The notes under the pieces were generated by a model. It worked only from the letters and a program-made list of their open reading frames with translations. It ran no database searches and had not been told where the DNA came from. From Aphrophora alni (Eukaryota > Arthropoda > Insecta > Hemiptera > Aphrophoridae), in contig OY740774.1 in assembly GCA_963513935.1 (NCBI GenBank), forward strand, positions 24,881,949-24,945,948: a stretch of DNA of 64,000 nt. Direction: 5' to 3'. A program made the position numbers and the translations under genes. The stretch's first letter is position 1. Each line of letters opens with the position of its first letter. Below, in pieces: positions 34,876 through 46,715 of this stretch.

Positions 34876-35496
34876 ATTTATTATTTACTTCTAGTAATTA
34901 AAAATAGACGATAATTTGTAAATTGTAATAGACGAGACAAGTTCAGATTTATACAATGCGCAAACAAATATTTAAAATATTTTCAATTACTATATATTTT
35001 TACATTATTTATGTTATTCACCAATGTGCCAAATCAATTAAAATATAAATTATCATATTTTGCTTTATAAATTAAAATTTATAAAAGAATGGTTGTACCA
35101 AATTAAAAGATAAATAACTCTTCGACTTTTTTAATCCTGGAGTATTTTTAAGCTAAGTGGGTATATTCATGTTGGTTTCGTAACATCCTTATATTCAACA
35201 TATTTTTGTATAATTTACATATAATTTGAAACATTTTATAGATATGAACTTAAACGGAATCATATGTTTAAATACTGCGATTCTAAGATTTAGAATTGAC
35301 AATATGTCGTTTGTAATTTTTTTAAAAATATTACGGATATAATAAAATTAGATTTTACGCCACGATACGTTATAAATAGTTCATTGTTAAATGGTTAATT
35401 TGGAAAGAGGGAATAATAAAAAATGATATATTAATTCCATTAACTATTAGTATATTAGAATTTATGATTTTATAAACAAGTTTATGATACGTTATA
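34876..35496. other. AT-rich spacer
   Basis: No gene or identified repeat. Confidence 0.4.
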
Positions 35497-35765
35497 AGTT
35501 GAATAATTACCACTATTTCAACAAGATCCCGTCATCTCCAGTTGTCCATAAGTCCACAAACATATATAGAGACTGAACTGTAAAGGTTGCGTACAGCATC
35601 CTATATATAGAAGGGAGACAAAGAAGCCACGCCCGCATTTCAAGTTGATAAATTATTCCAAAGGTATAATGAAAACGTTAGTAATAAAATCATAAACACC
35701 TGCGTAGTCTAAATACGACTTAATTAAAAGGGCTACTTCAAACTGTATTCGGCTTCAATCTTGTA
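35497..35765 (+). repeat. Repeat R5, copy 1, with a TATA box (pairs with 38,813-39,063)
   Basis: Shared words: AATAATTACCACTATTTCAA, GAGACTGAACTGT, ACAGCATCCTATATATAG, AAGGGAGACAA, CAGTCTAAATACGACT, AAAAGGGCTA. CTATATATAG (35,601-35,610) followed by AAGGGAGAC is a credible TATA-box core promoter and is the best-conserved stretch between the copies. It may belong to a retroelement terminal repeat. Confidence 0.8.
35601..35610 (+). promoter_or_regulatory. TATA-box-like motif in repeat R5
   Basis: CTATATATAG sits within CATCCTATATATAGAAGGG, conserved exactly in the second R5 copy at 38,901-38,910. No transcript start or reading frame follows within 500 bp. Confidence 0.4.
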
Positions 35766-35880
35766 AAGAACAATATCAAAATAATTACTGTGATTAATAT
35801 ATTGAATTATCAGAATATCTAACATACAGAGTTTTGATTATGTACATTGAAAAAGGCCTCCTCAATAAAATTATACCAAT
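35735..35880 (+). repeat. R3/R5 linker, copy 2 (pairs with 26,748-26,889)
   Basis: Begins inside the end of R5 with GGGCTACTTCAAACTGTAT and continues with AATATATTGAATTAT and CATACAGAGTTTTGATTA. It joins R5 here and R3 at 26.7 kb. Confidence 0.6.
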
Positions 35881-36354
35881 AGTGAAATTTCTTTACATAG
35901 TAAAATAAAACCAACAAGATTCATACTAAAATTACACCAAAATGTATTTTCCTAGTAATTTAAGATGGTCCCAAGTAAAAATATGTGGGAAGCAGAAGTT
36001 CCCAGGAGGCAGAAAAAGTGGCGTAATATTGAAATTTTATTTTTTACCCAATATATTAAATAATAAAAAAATATTCAATTTAAAAATCAGTTTATGTTTG
36101 TTTTAACAAATACACAATGTTTCGAGAACATATTTTACATTGGTAACGAGAGTTGATTATTACTTTCGAAACGTGGAGTATTATTTTTTATATAGACAAA
36201 TAATGGAAAATGTCAGCACAATCCATCATTATCAAATAATTTAAAAACCAGAAGTAATATAATATATTATTTACAGTATAAAAAAGATTTAATTTGATTA
36301 TCATTGGTTTTATTTTAGTTATCACACAAATACAGTTTTGTAAAAGGTATAATT
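35881..36354. other. AT-rich spacer
   Basis: No gene seen. Confidence 0.35.
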
Positions 36355-36564
36355 TCCTTGTTACTTAAAGGCTAAAACTCTCTTGGTCATTATTGGCTTC
36401 TAAAAAAGGAGGAAAAGAACATAAAATAAAGACCCCTAGTTATCGAATACTGTAATAGCATCGGGGAAATAACACAAATACATTTGGTCAAGACAGACTT
36501 GATAGATAAAGCAAGTTACTTCAGAATCACCACCTCCGATTTACTATAGATGATGCCCTGAGCG
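36355..36564 (-). mobile_element. SINE-A copy, degenerate at the head
   Basis: Plus-strand order: TCCTTGTTACTTAAAGGC, CTCTTGGTCATTATTGGC, ACATAAAATAAAGACCCC, TAGTTATCGAATACTGTAAT, TTGGTCAAGACAGACTTG. The B-box region and tRNA-like head are heavily altered but end in ATGCCCTGAGCG. Sense is the minus strand. Confidence 0.75.
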
Positions 36565-37689
36565 TTTCGACAAATTTCAAATGAATAGATGAAAACACTT
36601 TGTTTCATTGTGGATATTAAATTTTGATGATAGCTATAATATCTCAGACGTTGAAATTACAAGGCAGCCTATAAATCTTTATATATCGTCGTAATGATTT
36701 GTGGTTTGTATCATTAAATGTATAATTGAAACCAACTTATTATTCTATATATATACAGTATATATAAACATATCATTATAGAATTAAATTAAAATTATGA
36801 ATTTTAATTAGATTTTATTTTCAGACAGTAAAAATAATTTTGATTAACAAACTTATTCAAAAATATACAAAAACTATCCTATATACTAAATTAAACTAAA
36901 AATGCTACACATTATTATATAACGTTTGAAAATTCAGAATAATAAATGCTAATTATATGTAATTTTTAAATTTGAATTATAGTGTTTATAAATACGTACT
37001 ACACTGTGATTAATGAATTATTATTTAATAATACTAATATAAATCGACCTCTGTTGTTATTCAACTTATAACACAAAATAAAAATAAAATTTGCAGATTT
37101 AAATCCTGTACACATTTCTCTATTTTGAGAAATAATTAAGTTATTTTCAAAAATCAAATTTCAAATTTTAATTTTCCAATAAAATGTGATATCCGTATAA
37201 TTAGAGTATCCGGTAGAGCCTCTTTACCGAATAAGTGTAAGGAGTAGAAACTTTTATACATCTAAAAGGACCGTTAGGGTCCTTTTACCTAACCTTTACC
37301 TTTACCTTATTATTTTATATATAAAATGTTTATATATAGTATACAATAACAAGGTTCAGAAAACCTTTGTAACAACTGTTATAAACATACCATACCCGAT
37401 AGAACCCCTTAATCTACCAATACAATTATCATTTCCTACAAGACACAATAAACCAATATATCGTCCATTAGATTTAGAGGATCTGCTTGTATATTTTACG
37501 ATGGAGCAGGGGAAGTACCATGATGGTGTTATTTCAATCTATTGTGAGAAATGACATAACCATGTGTGTCAAACCTAAACGAGAGTTTTCTATAGTAATT
37601 GTTTAATAATTTGAATATAAGGAACACAAACGAGTAAGAGAACAACACTTTGAACTGAAACACAAAACATAGTTTACATATTCTATGTG
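36565..37689. other. AT-rich intergenic sequence
   Basis: No gene. AAAGGACCGTTAGGGTCCTTTT (37,266-37,287) is a perfect short hairpin with an 8-bp stem, AAAGGACC against GGTCCTTT. No other repeat was identified. Confidence 0.4.
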
Positions 37690-38222
37690 TTATTTTACAA
37701 GAGATAACAATATCCAAACTTTATTCCTCATTAGCTTGTTAAGTTAGAACTACGTAGCTAAGGAATCAAGTTAGGCTCAAGATAGTGAGTCACACTTTCC
37801 CTTGAGACATAGAACCATTAGTTTCCTTTACGTCAGATTTCCCAGCCCCTTCCACCACCCACTCTACGTTATTTTGTTTAAAGTTAAAATTATAACGTTA
37901 AGTAACCAACAATCTTATGTGAAATACGTTCAAGTGTTATAAAATGTAACATGTTTTACTGAATATAATCTTAGTTAAAAATATAAACAAACTTTTGCAA
38001 AGTTACACATTACCCACTTTACATAGTTAAATTGATAATAAGTAAACATTATAAATTCACTCATTTAGGAGAAAAGTAAAGTCAACCAAGAAATGAAGTC
38101 GGAATGTACATTATTATTTAATGTATTACTATGAGTATTGTACGTAAATCCATCTTTTGTAGAAAATAAGTAACCTTAAAAAAAAATTGACACGACACTA
38201 CAAACAGCTTGTGCAAAGATGT
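37690..38222 (+). repeat. Repeat R4, copy 2
   Basis: Same word order as 32,320-32,890: TGTTATTTTACAAGAGATA, GGAATCAAGTTAGGCTCAAG, ATAGTGAGTCACAC, ACCATTAGTTTCC, TTGTTTAAAGTTAAAATTA, and GACACTACAAACAGC at the end. The CCACCA tract is shorter here. Confidence 0.8.
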
Positions 38223-38269
38223 CAATCTGATAAAATTAACGTCTCTTTGAAATAAACAAAACAAAAAAA

Positions 38270-38380
38270 AACTTAGAGGCGGAAAACCTTTCGGTCACCA
38301 TCGTCTTAGAAAAAAAGAAGAAAAGAGTATAAAATAAACACACCTAGCTCTCGAATACTACAATACTCAAATACTCCTAT
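38270..38380 (-). mobile_element. SINE-A tail fragment
   Basis: Contains GAGGCGGAAAACCTTTCGG, TCACCATCGTCTTAG, AGTATAAAATAAACAC, CTAGCTCTCGAATACTAC. The head half is missing. Sense is the minus strand. Confidence 0.75.
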
Positions 38381-38812
38381 ATAACAATCTTATATTTTAT
38401 GTGTTCATTTTTTAGAAACTTGCTAGTGAGTTTACTGTTGTTTTAGGTATGTAACAATTAACAATTAAAATATAACATAAATATTATTTTTGTTGTTATT
38501 TTAGTTTTCTATTACATTGGCCGTATCTTACTTTACAATAACTAATGTGTAAATGTGACGTTTTATTGTTATTATTTTTTATGTATAGTTTTAAGTTTAA
38601 GATACAGGTTTGTTACGTTTTTATATATTTAAGTTAGATTAATTAATGTTGTATGTGTTTTGTAGAAAATAAGACTGATTTTACTAATCAGTAAATTCTT
38701 TTTGTAGTCAATAAAAACAGCAAAGAAGAGAGCACAAATAAAAAAAGTAGATTTTATTAAGTAAGATTATAATAAAAACTACGATATAAATATATACTGG
38801 CTATATAAATCG
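38381..38812. other. AT-rich spacer
   Basis: No gene seen. Confidence 0.35.
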
Positions 38813-39063
38813 AATAATTACCACTATTTCAACAAGACACCGTCATCCCCAGGTGTTTATAACTACAGAGACTGAACTGTTGTAAGTTGGCGAACAGCAT
38901 CCTATATATAGAAGGGAGACAACTATGCCACACCCACACTTCAAACTGATAAATTATTTGAAAGGTGTAATGAAACGTACGTAATACAATCACAAACATC
39001 TACGCAGTCTAAATACGACTCAACCAAAAGGGCTATTTCAAAGTTTTATACAAAGCTTAAATC
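38813..39063 (+). repeat. Repeat R5, copy 2
   Basis: Pairs with 35,497-35,765, including the identical CATCCTATATATAGAAGGG core (38,898-38,916). R4 precedes R5 in the same order as in copy 1, so 32.3-35.8 kb and 37.7-39.1 kb look like two copies of one larger unit with different internal content. Confidence 0.8.
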
Positions 39064-39235
39064 TTGATAATAAAAATATCAGAAAATAGCGGTGAAAATG
39101 TATTGGAAACAACTTAAAGTATCAATTATGGAGGTTTTGCTATTTACCTAAGTTTAAAGTAGGCCTATTGAGCGTTTTGTTTTACAGAATAACTTTATAT
39201 TTATATAAATAAGAAAGAAAACATATTGATTTTAT

Positions 39236-39380
39236 TTAAAATAAAGTAAGGACCTGTAGCCCTCTAAAACTCCATTAGCGCCAAGGTTGGAAAAGAACAA
39301 GAATTGGTCAAGAGAAATTTGAAAGGAAAGATGAACGATCTAAAACACCAGGCAATATGAAAAGAATGACCAGACAGAAA

Positions 39381-39382
<2 letters not shown>
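39236..39382 (-). mobile_element. SINE-A fragment, centre and B-box region
   Basis: Contains GTAGCCCTCTAAAACTCC, AAAGAACAAGAATTGGTC and TTGAAAGGAAAGATG, then degrades into the adjoining microsatellite. Sense is the minus strand. Confidence 0.7.

Positions 39383-39383
<1 letters not shown>

Positions 39384-39460
<77 letters not shown>
39384..39460 (+). repeat. Compound (AC)n(AT)n microsatellite
   Basis: About sixteen AC units then about twenty-two AT units without interruption. It sits at the head side of a broken SINE-A. Confidence 0.98.
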
Positions 39461-39462
<2 letters not shown>

Positions 39463-41475
39463 CAAGATTAGCATTCTAGGATGGAATTTGTATACGCTAG
39501 TCCAGTACTATAGCAGATAAGGAGCGACCTTGCTTACCCAGCAAATAGTCCGGAATATCACATGGGTAAAGCAATGGTACCACAATATAAACATTCATTA
39601 AAATTGAAATTGAAGCATTGATCACGCTTTAAATTCACTTGTATAACATCCAAATAACAACTACATTGTATTGTTTCAGCTATTACTACAGGAAAGAAAA
39701 CAAAAATGAAAACAAATGCTTACATCATCATACTAACCATCCTACAAACATTATTCAAAGCAACTAATACCCTAAAAATAAACATTGTCACAAGAACAAA
39801 TTTTAAAGACATTTTCAACATAAACATTTATCAAGATACACTATGCTACAACACTATGCCCATTTAATAACACTATGTTACAAAATACACATCTATAGCA
39901 TCAAATTGAAGGCATTAAAACCACATACGGTTCCAAGAGACTACCAAATGTCAGACAAATAACAAACAAAAACAAAAATAAACAAATTGATGGTACAATT
40001 TACCCCAGTAAGGGGAGTGTCAGAGATATATTAAAAAAATAATTATCTCTGATAGTATAAAAATAATTCACATCTGCAGAACAGTCTCAAGTAACAACTT
40101 GCACGTGTAAAGGCAGAACGGTTGTTCAACTTAAGTTTCCCAAGAGAAAATAATATTTGCAAGCTACACATAAAACCCTGAGAATTGGCCTCTGGAATGA
40201 ACTCAAACTATTTCCACTGAAAACACAAGATTGCAAAAAGCAACGTCCAATCAAGAAAAGCCTGCGAATAAATATCCAATAGAATCTCAAGAAAGTACAA
40301 CGCTCAATTGAAAATTTTAACCGAGTGAAGGAAAAAGAGGAGAGACGCCAGTTTTCTTAAGACAGTCTAAAAACTATCACCACGCAAGTTAGACGTTGTA
40401 AAGGTCCAGAGTAAAATGGTGTAAAATAATTTCAATAAGTTAATAAGTCCAAGTGTGTTTTTAAAAGGCAAGTAAAGCCATAATAATCATTATAAAAAAT
40501 AAAAATAAAATCTAGTGTTACGTGTAAAGTGAAAAATCAATAAAAATAAATTAATTAAAAAAAACCGTATTGTGTGTGAAGTGAATCTGTGTGAATTGTA
40601 TGTGCGACGGTTTGATAGAAAAAAAAATCTGTAAGTAGTTTTAAATATATACACAAAATATGTAAGAAAGATCTCATAAAAACCAAAACTAATTAATACA
40701 AATTTTTAAAAAAATATCCCAGAATTAAAATAAATAATAAAGAAAAACAGTGTAACGTCATACAAACTTGAACATCAATCTGTACTTCATTTACCGATAA
40801 TTCCATTTGCCGTTCCTAACCCCTGTTTCAGGGCCATGCAAGCCAGTGCTGAAACCTGGTGGGGAATATAAAAATTCAACATCGTATGATCATCAAACTT
40901 GTTCTCCCCTCAGTTAAGCACGAAAAAGTCAGGCAGTACCTAGCACACGTTGTTACACATAAGCTTCTTAATGTAGTCTCAAAGTAAAAGAAAAATTATG
41001 CTTTCATCTAGGCAGAATCGTCAGTTTTTTTTTTGTGTCTAAATTGTAATCGTCACCTTCAAATGAAATCAGTTTTGGTGAGTTTTATTTTTTTACATAA
41101 ACAACATAGTGCAACATTCATCGGGCACATGCGTCATTTTCAGCATTTTCAACAAGTTCCAGGTATTCTATTTTAAATTTGACCATATTATAAGACTGTT
41201 AATATTTTAAGTTTTGATTACTGATATATGTGTTTCGTACAAATAATTTAACTAGGATTATTTTCCTTTTAATTGTTCAGTCATTTTATTGAAAGTTAAT
41301 GTTTTGTAAAAAAAATAGAATAACCTTCTTTCATTTAAAAGACAATTTACAAAATCTAACCATAAACTTAAATAGTCAAAGTATTAAGTAGACAAATATT
41401 TTTCTTAACTAGAATCTTTGCTTTAAAAAAATTTCTAACTGTTGTTACAATTCTTTATCTCAAACAAAGATCGAG
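39461..41475. other. Non-coding stretch, A-rich on the plus strand
   Basis: 39,660-40,620 is strongly A-rich on the plus strand, with leader-like parts such as GTGAAGTGAATCTGTGTG (40,579). 40,790-40,960 is more GC-rich (for example CAAGCCAGTGCTGAAACC). No continuous frame. Possibly a retroelement leader or an untranslated exon, unproven. Confidence 0.35.
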
Positions 41476-41496
41476 ATATATATATATATATATATA
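41476..41496 (+). repeat. (AT)n microsatellite
   Basis: About ten uninterrupted AT units. Confidence 0.95.
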
Positions 41497-41688
41497 ATTC
41501 TTTATTAATATCAAAGAAAAACTTATTTATAATCTTTTCTGGACTTTTGTAATTCTGATAATTTTCTTTTCATTTCTAATTAAACTTAGAGAAACATTTT
41601 TCATTATAAAGACTTGTGGAATAACCTGTATGAGTTTGTATAAATCTCTATTCGACTTGTTTTTTTTTTGCTTAGCAAAAAGCTGGTC

Positions 41689-41750
41689 GGAGATTGTTCG
41701 GAGATTGTTCGGAGATTGTCCGAGATTGTGGGAGATCGTTTCGAGATTGC
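41689..41750 (+). repeat. 11-bp minisatellite, about five units
   Basis: Unit GGAGATTGTTC is repeated, first exactly, then with changes (GGAGATTGTCC, GAGATTGTG, GGAGATCGTTTC, GAGATTG). Confidence 0.9.
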
Positions 41751-42529
41751 TCTAACTTCGCAATTGCAGACATGTTTAAAAAAAAAACTTATTTTCAACT
41801 TTCACTAAGGGCACCAAAAAAAAAATAATAACAGTTGTTTAAAAAAGAAAAAGGAACTTGAATTGTGAATTTATTCTTCAATAAAAAAAAAAAAAATTTT
41901 TGGAACAGAACTCTGTACGATAATATGTCTTTTTAAATATATATGTGTAATAATGTGTACTAATTTATAATCAATCAAATATGGGTGGTGTTGCATGCAA
42001 AATCTTTCGTCTTTAACGACCCCAAAGGGGTTATTTTTCAAAATTTAAAAAATAAAATAAAATAATAAAAACATATTAGTTTTAACATAGAAATGAAAGT
42101 TTAAAATATACATCTAAATATTGTAAATCTTTAATTATGTTTCGATAATATTTAAATAGTTTTGAATCACTTAATTTTTGTCTCTGTACTTATTTAGATA
42201 AATCCTATCACAGCCAAGCGATATTGATTCGAGAAATCGAATCTGCCACCACACAAAAAAACCTTACAATATATTTAGAGAGAGAGAGAAAAAATTTAAT
42301 TTAAAAATGAATTATCTGCATGTAATTGTGGATTACGTTAATGCATAAGAGGGTCCATGTGTTATTTCTAAAAAAATCAATGCAAACAAAAATATACTTA
42401 TATAAAATAGCATTCAAAGGGATAAATATTTTGTAACTTTTTAATATTTTAGTAAAATTTATGTTTTCGAGTTATTAAGCATAAACGCCATTTTGAATCG
42501 ATTACTACAATTTTTTTTCTTCTCTTTAT
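41751..42529. other. AT-rich spacer
   Basis: No gene. A short (GA)n tract lies at 42,279-42,290. Confidence 0.4.
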
Positions 42530-42712
42530 TGTGAAAGGAAAAAACCCCTCGATCACACATCTTCTTCAAAGAAGAGTTGTTTGAGAAAAACCTGATAAGA
42601 AAATGAAAAAAAGCCAGGAATCTAACGGAAGAATACGTGTAAAAAGGTGTAGATCCAGATACAGCCCACGGGATTGCTTAGCCTTTACTCACTTAATTGA
42701 GCCCCTGAGGAA
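42530..42712 (-). mobile_element. SINE-A copy, centre partly deleted
   Basis: Plus-strand order: GGAAAAAACCCCTCGATCAC, AAGAAGAGTTGTTTGAG, CCTGATAAGAAAATG, GGTGTAGATCCAGATACAG, CACGGGATTGC, ACTCACTTAATTGAGCCCC. The CTCGAATACTC part is deleted. The head is well kept. Sense is the minus strand. Confidence 0.8.
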
Positions 42713-43708
42713 TATTACAAACTAATAGTATTCTGTGAAATTCTGCATTGATATCTCAATACGTTTTGGAGTTGTATACAGCATGTTTCTGAAAAATAGC
42801 GCTAAACTTCTGGAACAGATTCCTATATCAAGAAGTAATTGAAACATTCAAAAAATTTCATATAAACATAGCTCTTAAACTGCTTCTTTTATTCAGACCA
42901 TCCGCCATTTTTTTAGAGTAAAAAACAATATAACTTTGTAATTAAAGAAATTGACTTGAGATTTAGACTCTCCATTTTTTATGTAACGTTTTACAAGTTT
43001 GACGAAAACAAAGACTGTAATTTATATATTTTCAAAATGGCGAGGGTTTGAAATGCTAAACGTCTAATATCTCGAAAACTTTACAAAATATTTACTTGAA
43101 ACAAAATTTATATTAATATTAAATAAATAAGGAACCATATTAAAAATAAAAGTCTTTATTTTTAGTTAAGGTTTTCAAGTTGTTTAAAATTTATGAACTG
43201 TACTTATTTCTAAAGTTGTATTAATAGTTATCCTGTTTGGTTTCTCACTGAATATTAGACATGACGAGACATCTGTGAAACACGTTTGTTAAGTCTGTTG
43301 ATACGCGGTGTTGAGTTTAACAATCTAGAGTTTCCAAGTTTAAAGGAAATTGTTTGTTAACTAACCAATGTTGTATTCATGTAAAAAAATTTTTTTTAAA
43401 TAAATAAATAAAAAAATACCGATTAGACACGTGGGACTCCATCGCCAAGTTCCATTGAAACTTTGATATGTTTCCGATACTTGAGAAATTGTTTGATTCT
43501 CGTCCAGCTCAAGTTTGCCAAAGTTAAAGTGAGATTTGTATGTTTCACATAGGATATGTTACTGCAGGAAATAGAAAAGTTAACTTACTGTTCATGTGGA
43601 ATGTATTGGAAAATTTACTTTTGTCCATTAATGTCCGTAACCTTATGAACATGTATCAGCAATTTGGTTTACATGTTTTAGTCCTCTTTTCTGACTTTTC
43701 TGTATTAA
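42713..43708. other. AT-rich spacer with LINE-like texture
   Basis: 42,890-43,090 contains AAAATGGCGAGGG and TAATATCTCGAAAAC words like those of invertebrate retroelement untranslated regions. No gene. Confidence 0.35.
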
Positions 43709-43782
43709 ACTATAACATTTTATGTACAATAAATACTGTACTACACTATAATGTTTTGTATTATTATTATTATTATTATTAA
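43709..43782 (+). repeat. Short repeat shared with 48,143-48,205
   Basis: ACATTTTATGTACAATAAA, TACTGTACTACACT and TGTTTTGTATTATTATT are shared with the 3' part of the piggyBac relic at 48,143-48,205, so this may be the 3' remnant of another copy. It ends in a (TAT)n tract. Confidence 0.65.
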
Positions 43783-43784
43783 AT

Positions 43785-44327
43785 TTGGTTCACCTGTCAT
43801 TAACCCATTTTTGTTAGAATCTCCAGCAAGTAAATTGATATTCTCCATCATACTATCAAAGAGAGTTTCTGCTCTTATAATTGCTGACACATCATAATCC
43901 CCCACTTAGATTATCGCTTTACTCTTGAATAACCTCGACCATAACTGTTCGCTGAGATCAACACTTCCTTTCTTCAGGCTGCTCTACTTTCTCTTTCATG
44001 ACTACTGGCTGCGAACAGTAATTTTGTCTTTGTTTTAAATTTATTTGCTTGTTGTTACCTTAATTATTTATTTTTGAAATACTGTACTTGAAGATGCCTA
44101 CTAGTACTTGTAGGTTTGAAATGAACTTTTGGAGATAGAGGAACATTGGTTTCAATCCCTTTATGCCTTGTATTTACTTGGAATGCATGAAATGAGTTAT
44201 GAATAGGTAAAGTGAAGGGTAAATGTTTCCTTTGTGAGTTTTTCTTAACAATATTTGATTAGCATACTTTATTCTGATGATCTAGTAGAGCCGAAATGTT
44301 GTTCATCCTCGAATAAAATAACAAATT

Positions 44328-44330
<3 letters not shown>
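43785..44330 (+). mobile_element. Possible Penelope-like or LINE 3' end
   Basis: At 44,275-44,322 the order TCTGATGATCTAGTAGAGCC, GAAATGTTGTTC, then AATAAAATAAC, directly followed by a (TA)n array, matches the CTGATGA...GAAA...AATAAA layout of many invertebrate Penelope-like or LINE 3' ends inserted at simple repeats. The upstream part has no coding remnant I can identify. Family is inference. Confidence 0.4.

Positions 44331-44362
<32 letters not shown>
44330..44362 (+). repeat. (TA)n microsatellite
   Basis: About sixteen uninterrupted TA units at the 3' side of the presumed retroelement end. Confidence 0.97.
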
Positions 44363-44365
<3 letters not shown>

Positions 44366-44678
44366 TCAAGATGGGATTTATAGGATTTGAGTTGTTTTGG
44401 GTCTATTCAATAAGAAAGCTCCCACTTAAACAGTGGCACCATATAGTTTCCTAACCTAACCAACTTTTTAGATAATATATATGAATACTCACTTTATTCT
44501 TCTGGAGCCCAATATAAATAGATGTCCTTCCAGATGGTGTCAGAGATCTTCATCCTTGTTCCTACGTCAGCACATTAATTCACATAAGTATGAATCTCTA
44601 TAGGTTCCACATTCTTTTTGGTCCTGGTAAAATACTGTCCTTAATACACGTCAACAACGTGTCAGCTGTTCTATCAGG

Positions 44679-44912
44679 TCAGGTTCTGTCTATTGTATTT
44701 ATGTCAATGGAAAATTGTTTACGAGTGGAGGTACTCTTTTTGAACAGACTCCGTTGTTTTATGTCTTCATATGCTATTTTTAAATCTTCATTGAGAAAAT
44801 TGAAGAGTGGGTTTGGGTGTTTTACTTCATTAATTAAAACAGATATTATTCTGTTGTTTGTGTATATATCATCATTGCTAATGTTTGTATAGTATGAACT
44901 ATTAGAATGCAT
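44679..44912 (-). pseudogene. Possible decayed coding segment (MADF-like texture)
   Basis: The minus-strand frame contains IISVLINEVKHPNPLFNFL and NEDLKIAYEDIKQR, loosely like the L-I-x-x-V...P-x-L-[YF]-[DN] start of MADF domains. After a stop the same frame gives further protein-like text down to about 44,500 (for example CIKDSILPGPKRMW). No intact gene. The domain assignment is weak. Confidence 0.25.
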
Positions 44913-44924
44913 GGAATTATCTTG

Positions 44925-46715
44925 TAAAGATTTTTCTGGTTTGCAAAAGTTACAAAACCACTGGGATCTTTTAACAGATCTTTGATTTCTTGAGTTGTTA
45001 ATTTAGTGCATCTTCTATGAAATCAGTTACAACTTACACTTGCACACAGTATTGCTTGGCCAATTTTTCGTATAATTTTTAAAGTTTCCACATGAGTATT
45101 TAATAGTAGTTTTATATAACCATTTCACTGAGTTGAAACTAATCAAGTCTAATGTATTTGCATCAGTGTAAATGACAAGTTAATAGATAAATATTTATTG
45201 TGCAAATTGCCTATTCGAAAACCCAATTGCCTTTTTACTGAAATAAGATAACAATTATTGTTTATTTATCAAGATGTTTGTTCAGCATCTTAAAAATTAT
45301 AATTGTTTTTAAAACTTTTTTTTAAACTAAAAAACATCTAAAACAAATCAAACAAATCCAAATTCAAATTCTTCTGTCATAATAGATCGTTGCCCACTTC
45401 TTTCTTCATCATGAACTTTATCTGTCTATCCCAGAACAAACAGCATCATTTTCTAACAGGATTATCACTACTAATGTTCTTTCTATACACTGCAAAATGT
45501 TTGTGATGATTGTCTACTGCTATACAGTTCTTTACTCATGGAAAACTAATAACAGCACATGCTTTGCAATTGGCAGGCTTTTCAATGATAAATTTTGAAC
45601 AACAGTATTGGCGGAAAACAAGTTTAGCACTGCCTGACGTGTACCGAGTCAGGTTACAGAGCTGTGGAAAGATCACACTGCTAACTACCATTTCTCCATG
45701 CGTTGACAGAAACGGAACTTACTTTTTGAACAGCTTTGGCATGCAATATGCAGTAAAATTCTCATAAGAAACCTAGATTAAACTTGTGTGCTACCTGCCA
45801 AAAACATTATACAGTGAAACTTGCAAATAACGAACACTGCTTAGGCCACGTAAAATATCCGCTATTGAGAAGTGTCCGCTATCGGGAGAGATTCAGTTAT
45901 ATTAGGCCAGCTGATAACAAATGATAAACTACCAGAATAGTGTCTTGTTACGATATTGAAAACGTTCAGAAAATATAAATGGTGAACATAAATTATATGT
46001 TCATTAACCTGCTGTATAATAAAGCACATTACCTTAATGAGTATATGGTCAATAAAAATGAAATAAATTAAACATTGATATTTATTCATGACTGTCTACT
46101 ATATTATCAAAGTTTTTGTAGTACAACAGTGATAATAGATTTAATCCCACAATAAAACACAAATTTGTAAAATAAATAATTTTTTTATTGATTTCGAACT
46201 ACAGAGTACTGAATAAACAAATAGGCAAATTAGGAAAATGTAAATTTAGAAAGGGAGAAAATTAAACTATATTAAGGTTAAAGTTCAACGTTTTAATTTT
46301 GAGGGTTTTAAAAGTTTTAAAAAAATTATAATTTTTAAGATGCTGAACAAACATCTTGATAAATAAACAATAATTGTTATCTTATTTCAGTAAAAAGGCA
46401 ATTGGGCTTTTGAAAAGGCAATTTGCACAATAAATATTTATCTATTAACTTGTCATTTACACTGACGCAAATACATTAGACTTGATTAGTTTTAACTCAG
46501 TAAAATGGTTATATAAAACTACTATTAAATACTCATGTGGAAACTGCTTAAAAATTATACAAAAACTAGCCAAGCAATACTGCAATATGTGCAAGTGTAT
46601 GATGTAACAGGTTTCATAGGAGACGTACTGAATTAACAATTTAAGAAATCAAAGATCTTGTTAAAAAAAGATCCCAGTGGTTTTGTAACTCTTGCAGAGG
46701 TCTTTAATCTTAAAG
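44925..46715. mobile_element. Long-TIR DNA element, ~1.8 kb
   Basis: 44,925-45,320 is the reverse complement of 46,300-46,715. Examples are GCAAAAGTTACAAAACCACT against AGTGGTTTTGTAACTCTTGC, and AAGATGTTTGTTCAGCATCT against AGATGCTGAACAAACATCTT. The inner ~980 bp has no intact transposase. A word AAGGTTAAAGTT-AACGTTTTA appears on both sides of the right arm (46,275 and 46,748). Ends and target site are not precisely defined. Confidence 0.8.
45812..45850 (+). mobile_element. pogo/Tigger-like terminal sequence, solitary
   Basis: TA followed by CAGTGAAACTTGCAAATAAC and GAACACTG, then TCCGCTATTGAG and TCCGCTATCGGG words, resembles pogo/Tigger termini. The opposite terminus is not found in this window, so it is a truncated copy nested in the long-TIR element. 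Confidence 0.45.

Noticed and set aside
40080..40900. Purine-rich leader-like stretch as an LTR retrotransposon start
   Set aside because: No primer-binding site, paired terminal repeat or gag/pol frame follows in the window.
44590..44892. 100-residue plus-strand frame
   Set aside because: It overlaps the more protein-like minus-strand frame and is rich in L, F, S and I, as expected by chance.
45510..45767. 85-residue plus-strand frame inside the long-TIR element as a transposase
   Set aside because: It starts only at a non-ATG codon, and I see no catalytic or DNA-binding motif. It is too short to assign.
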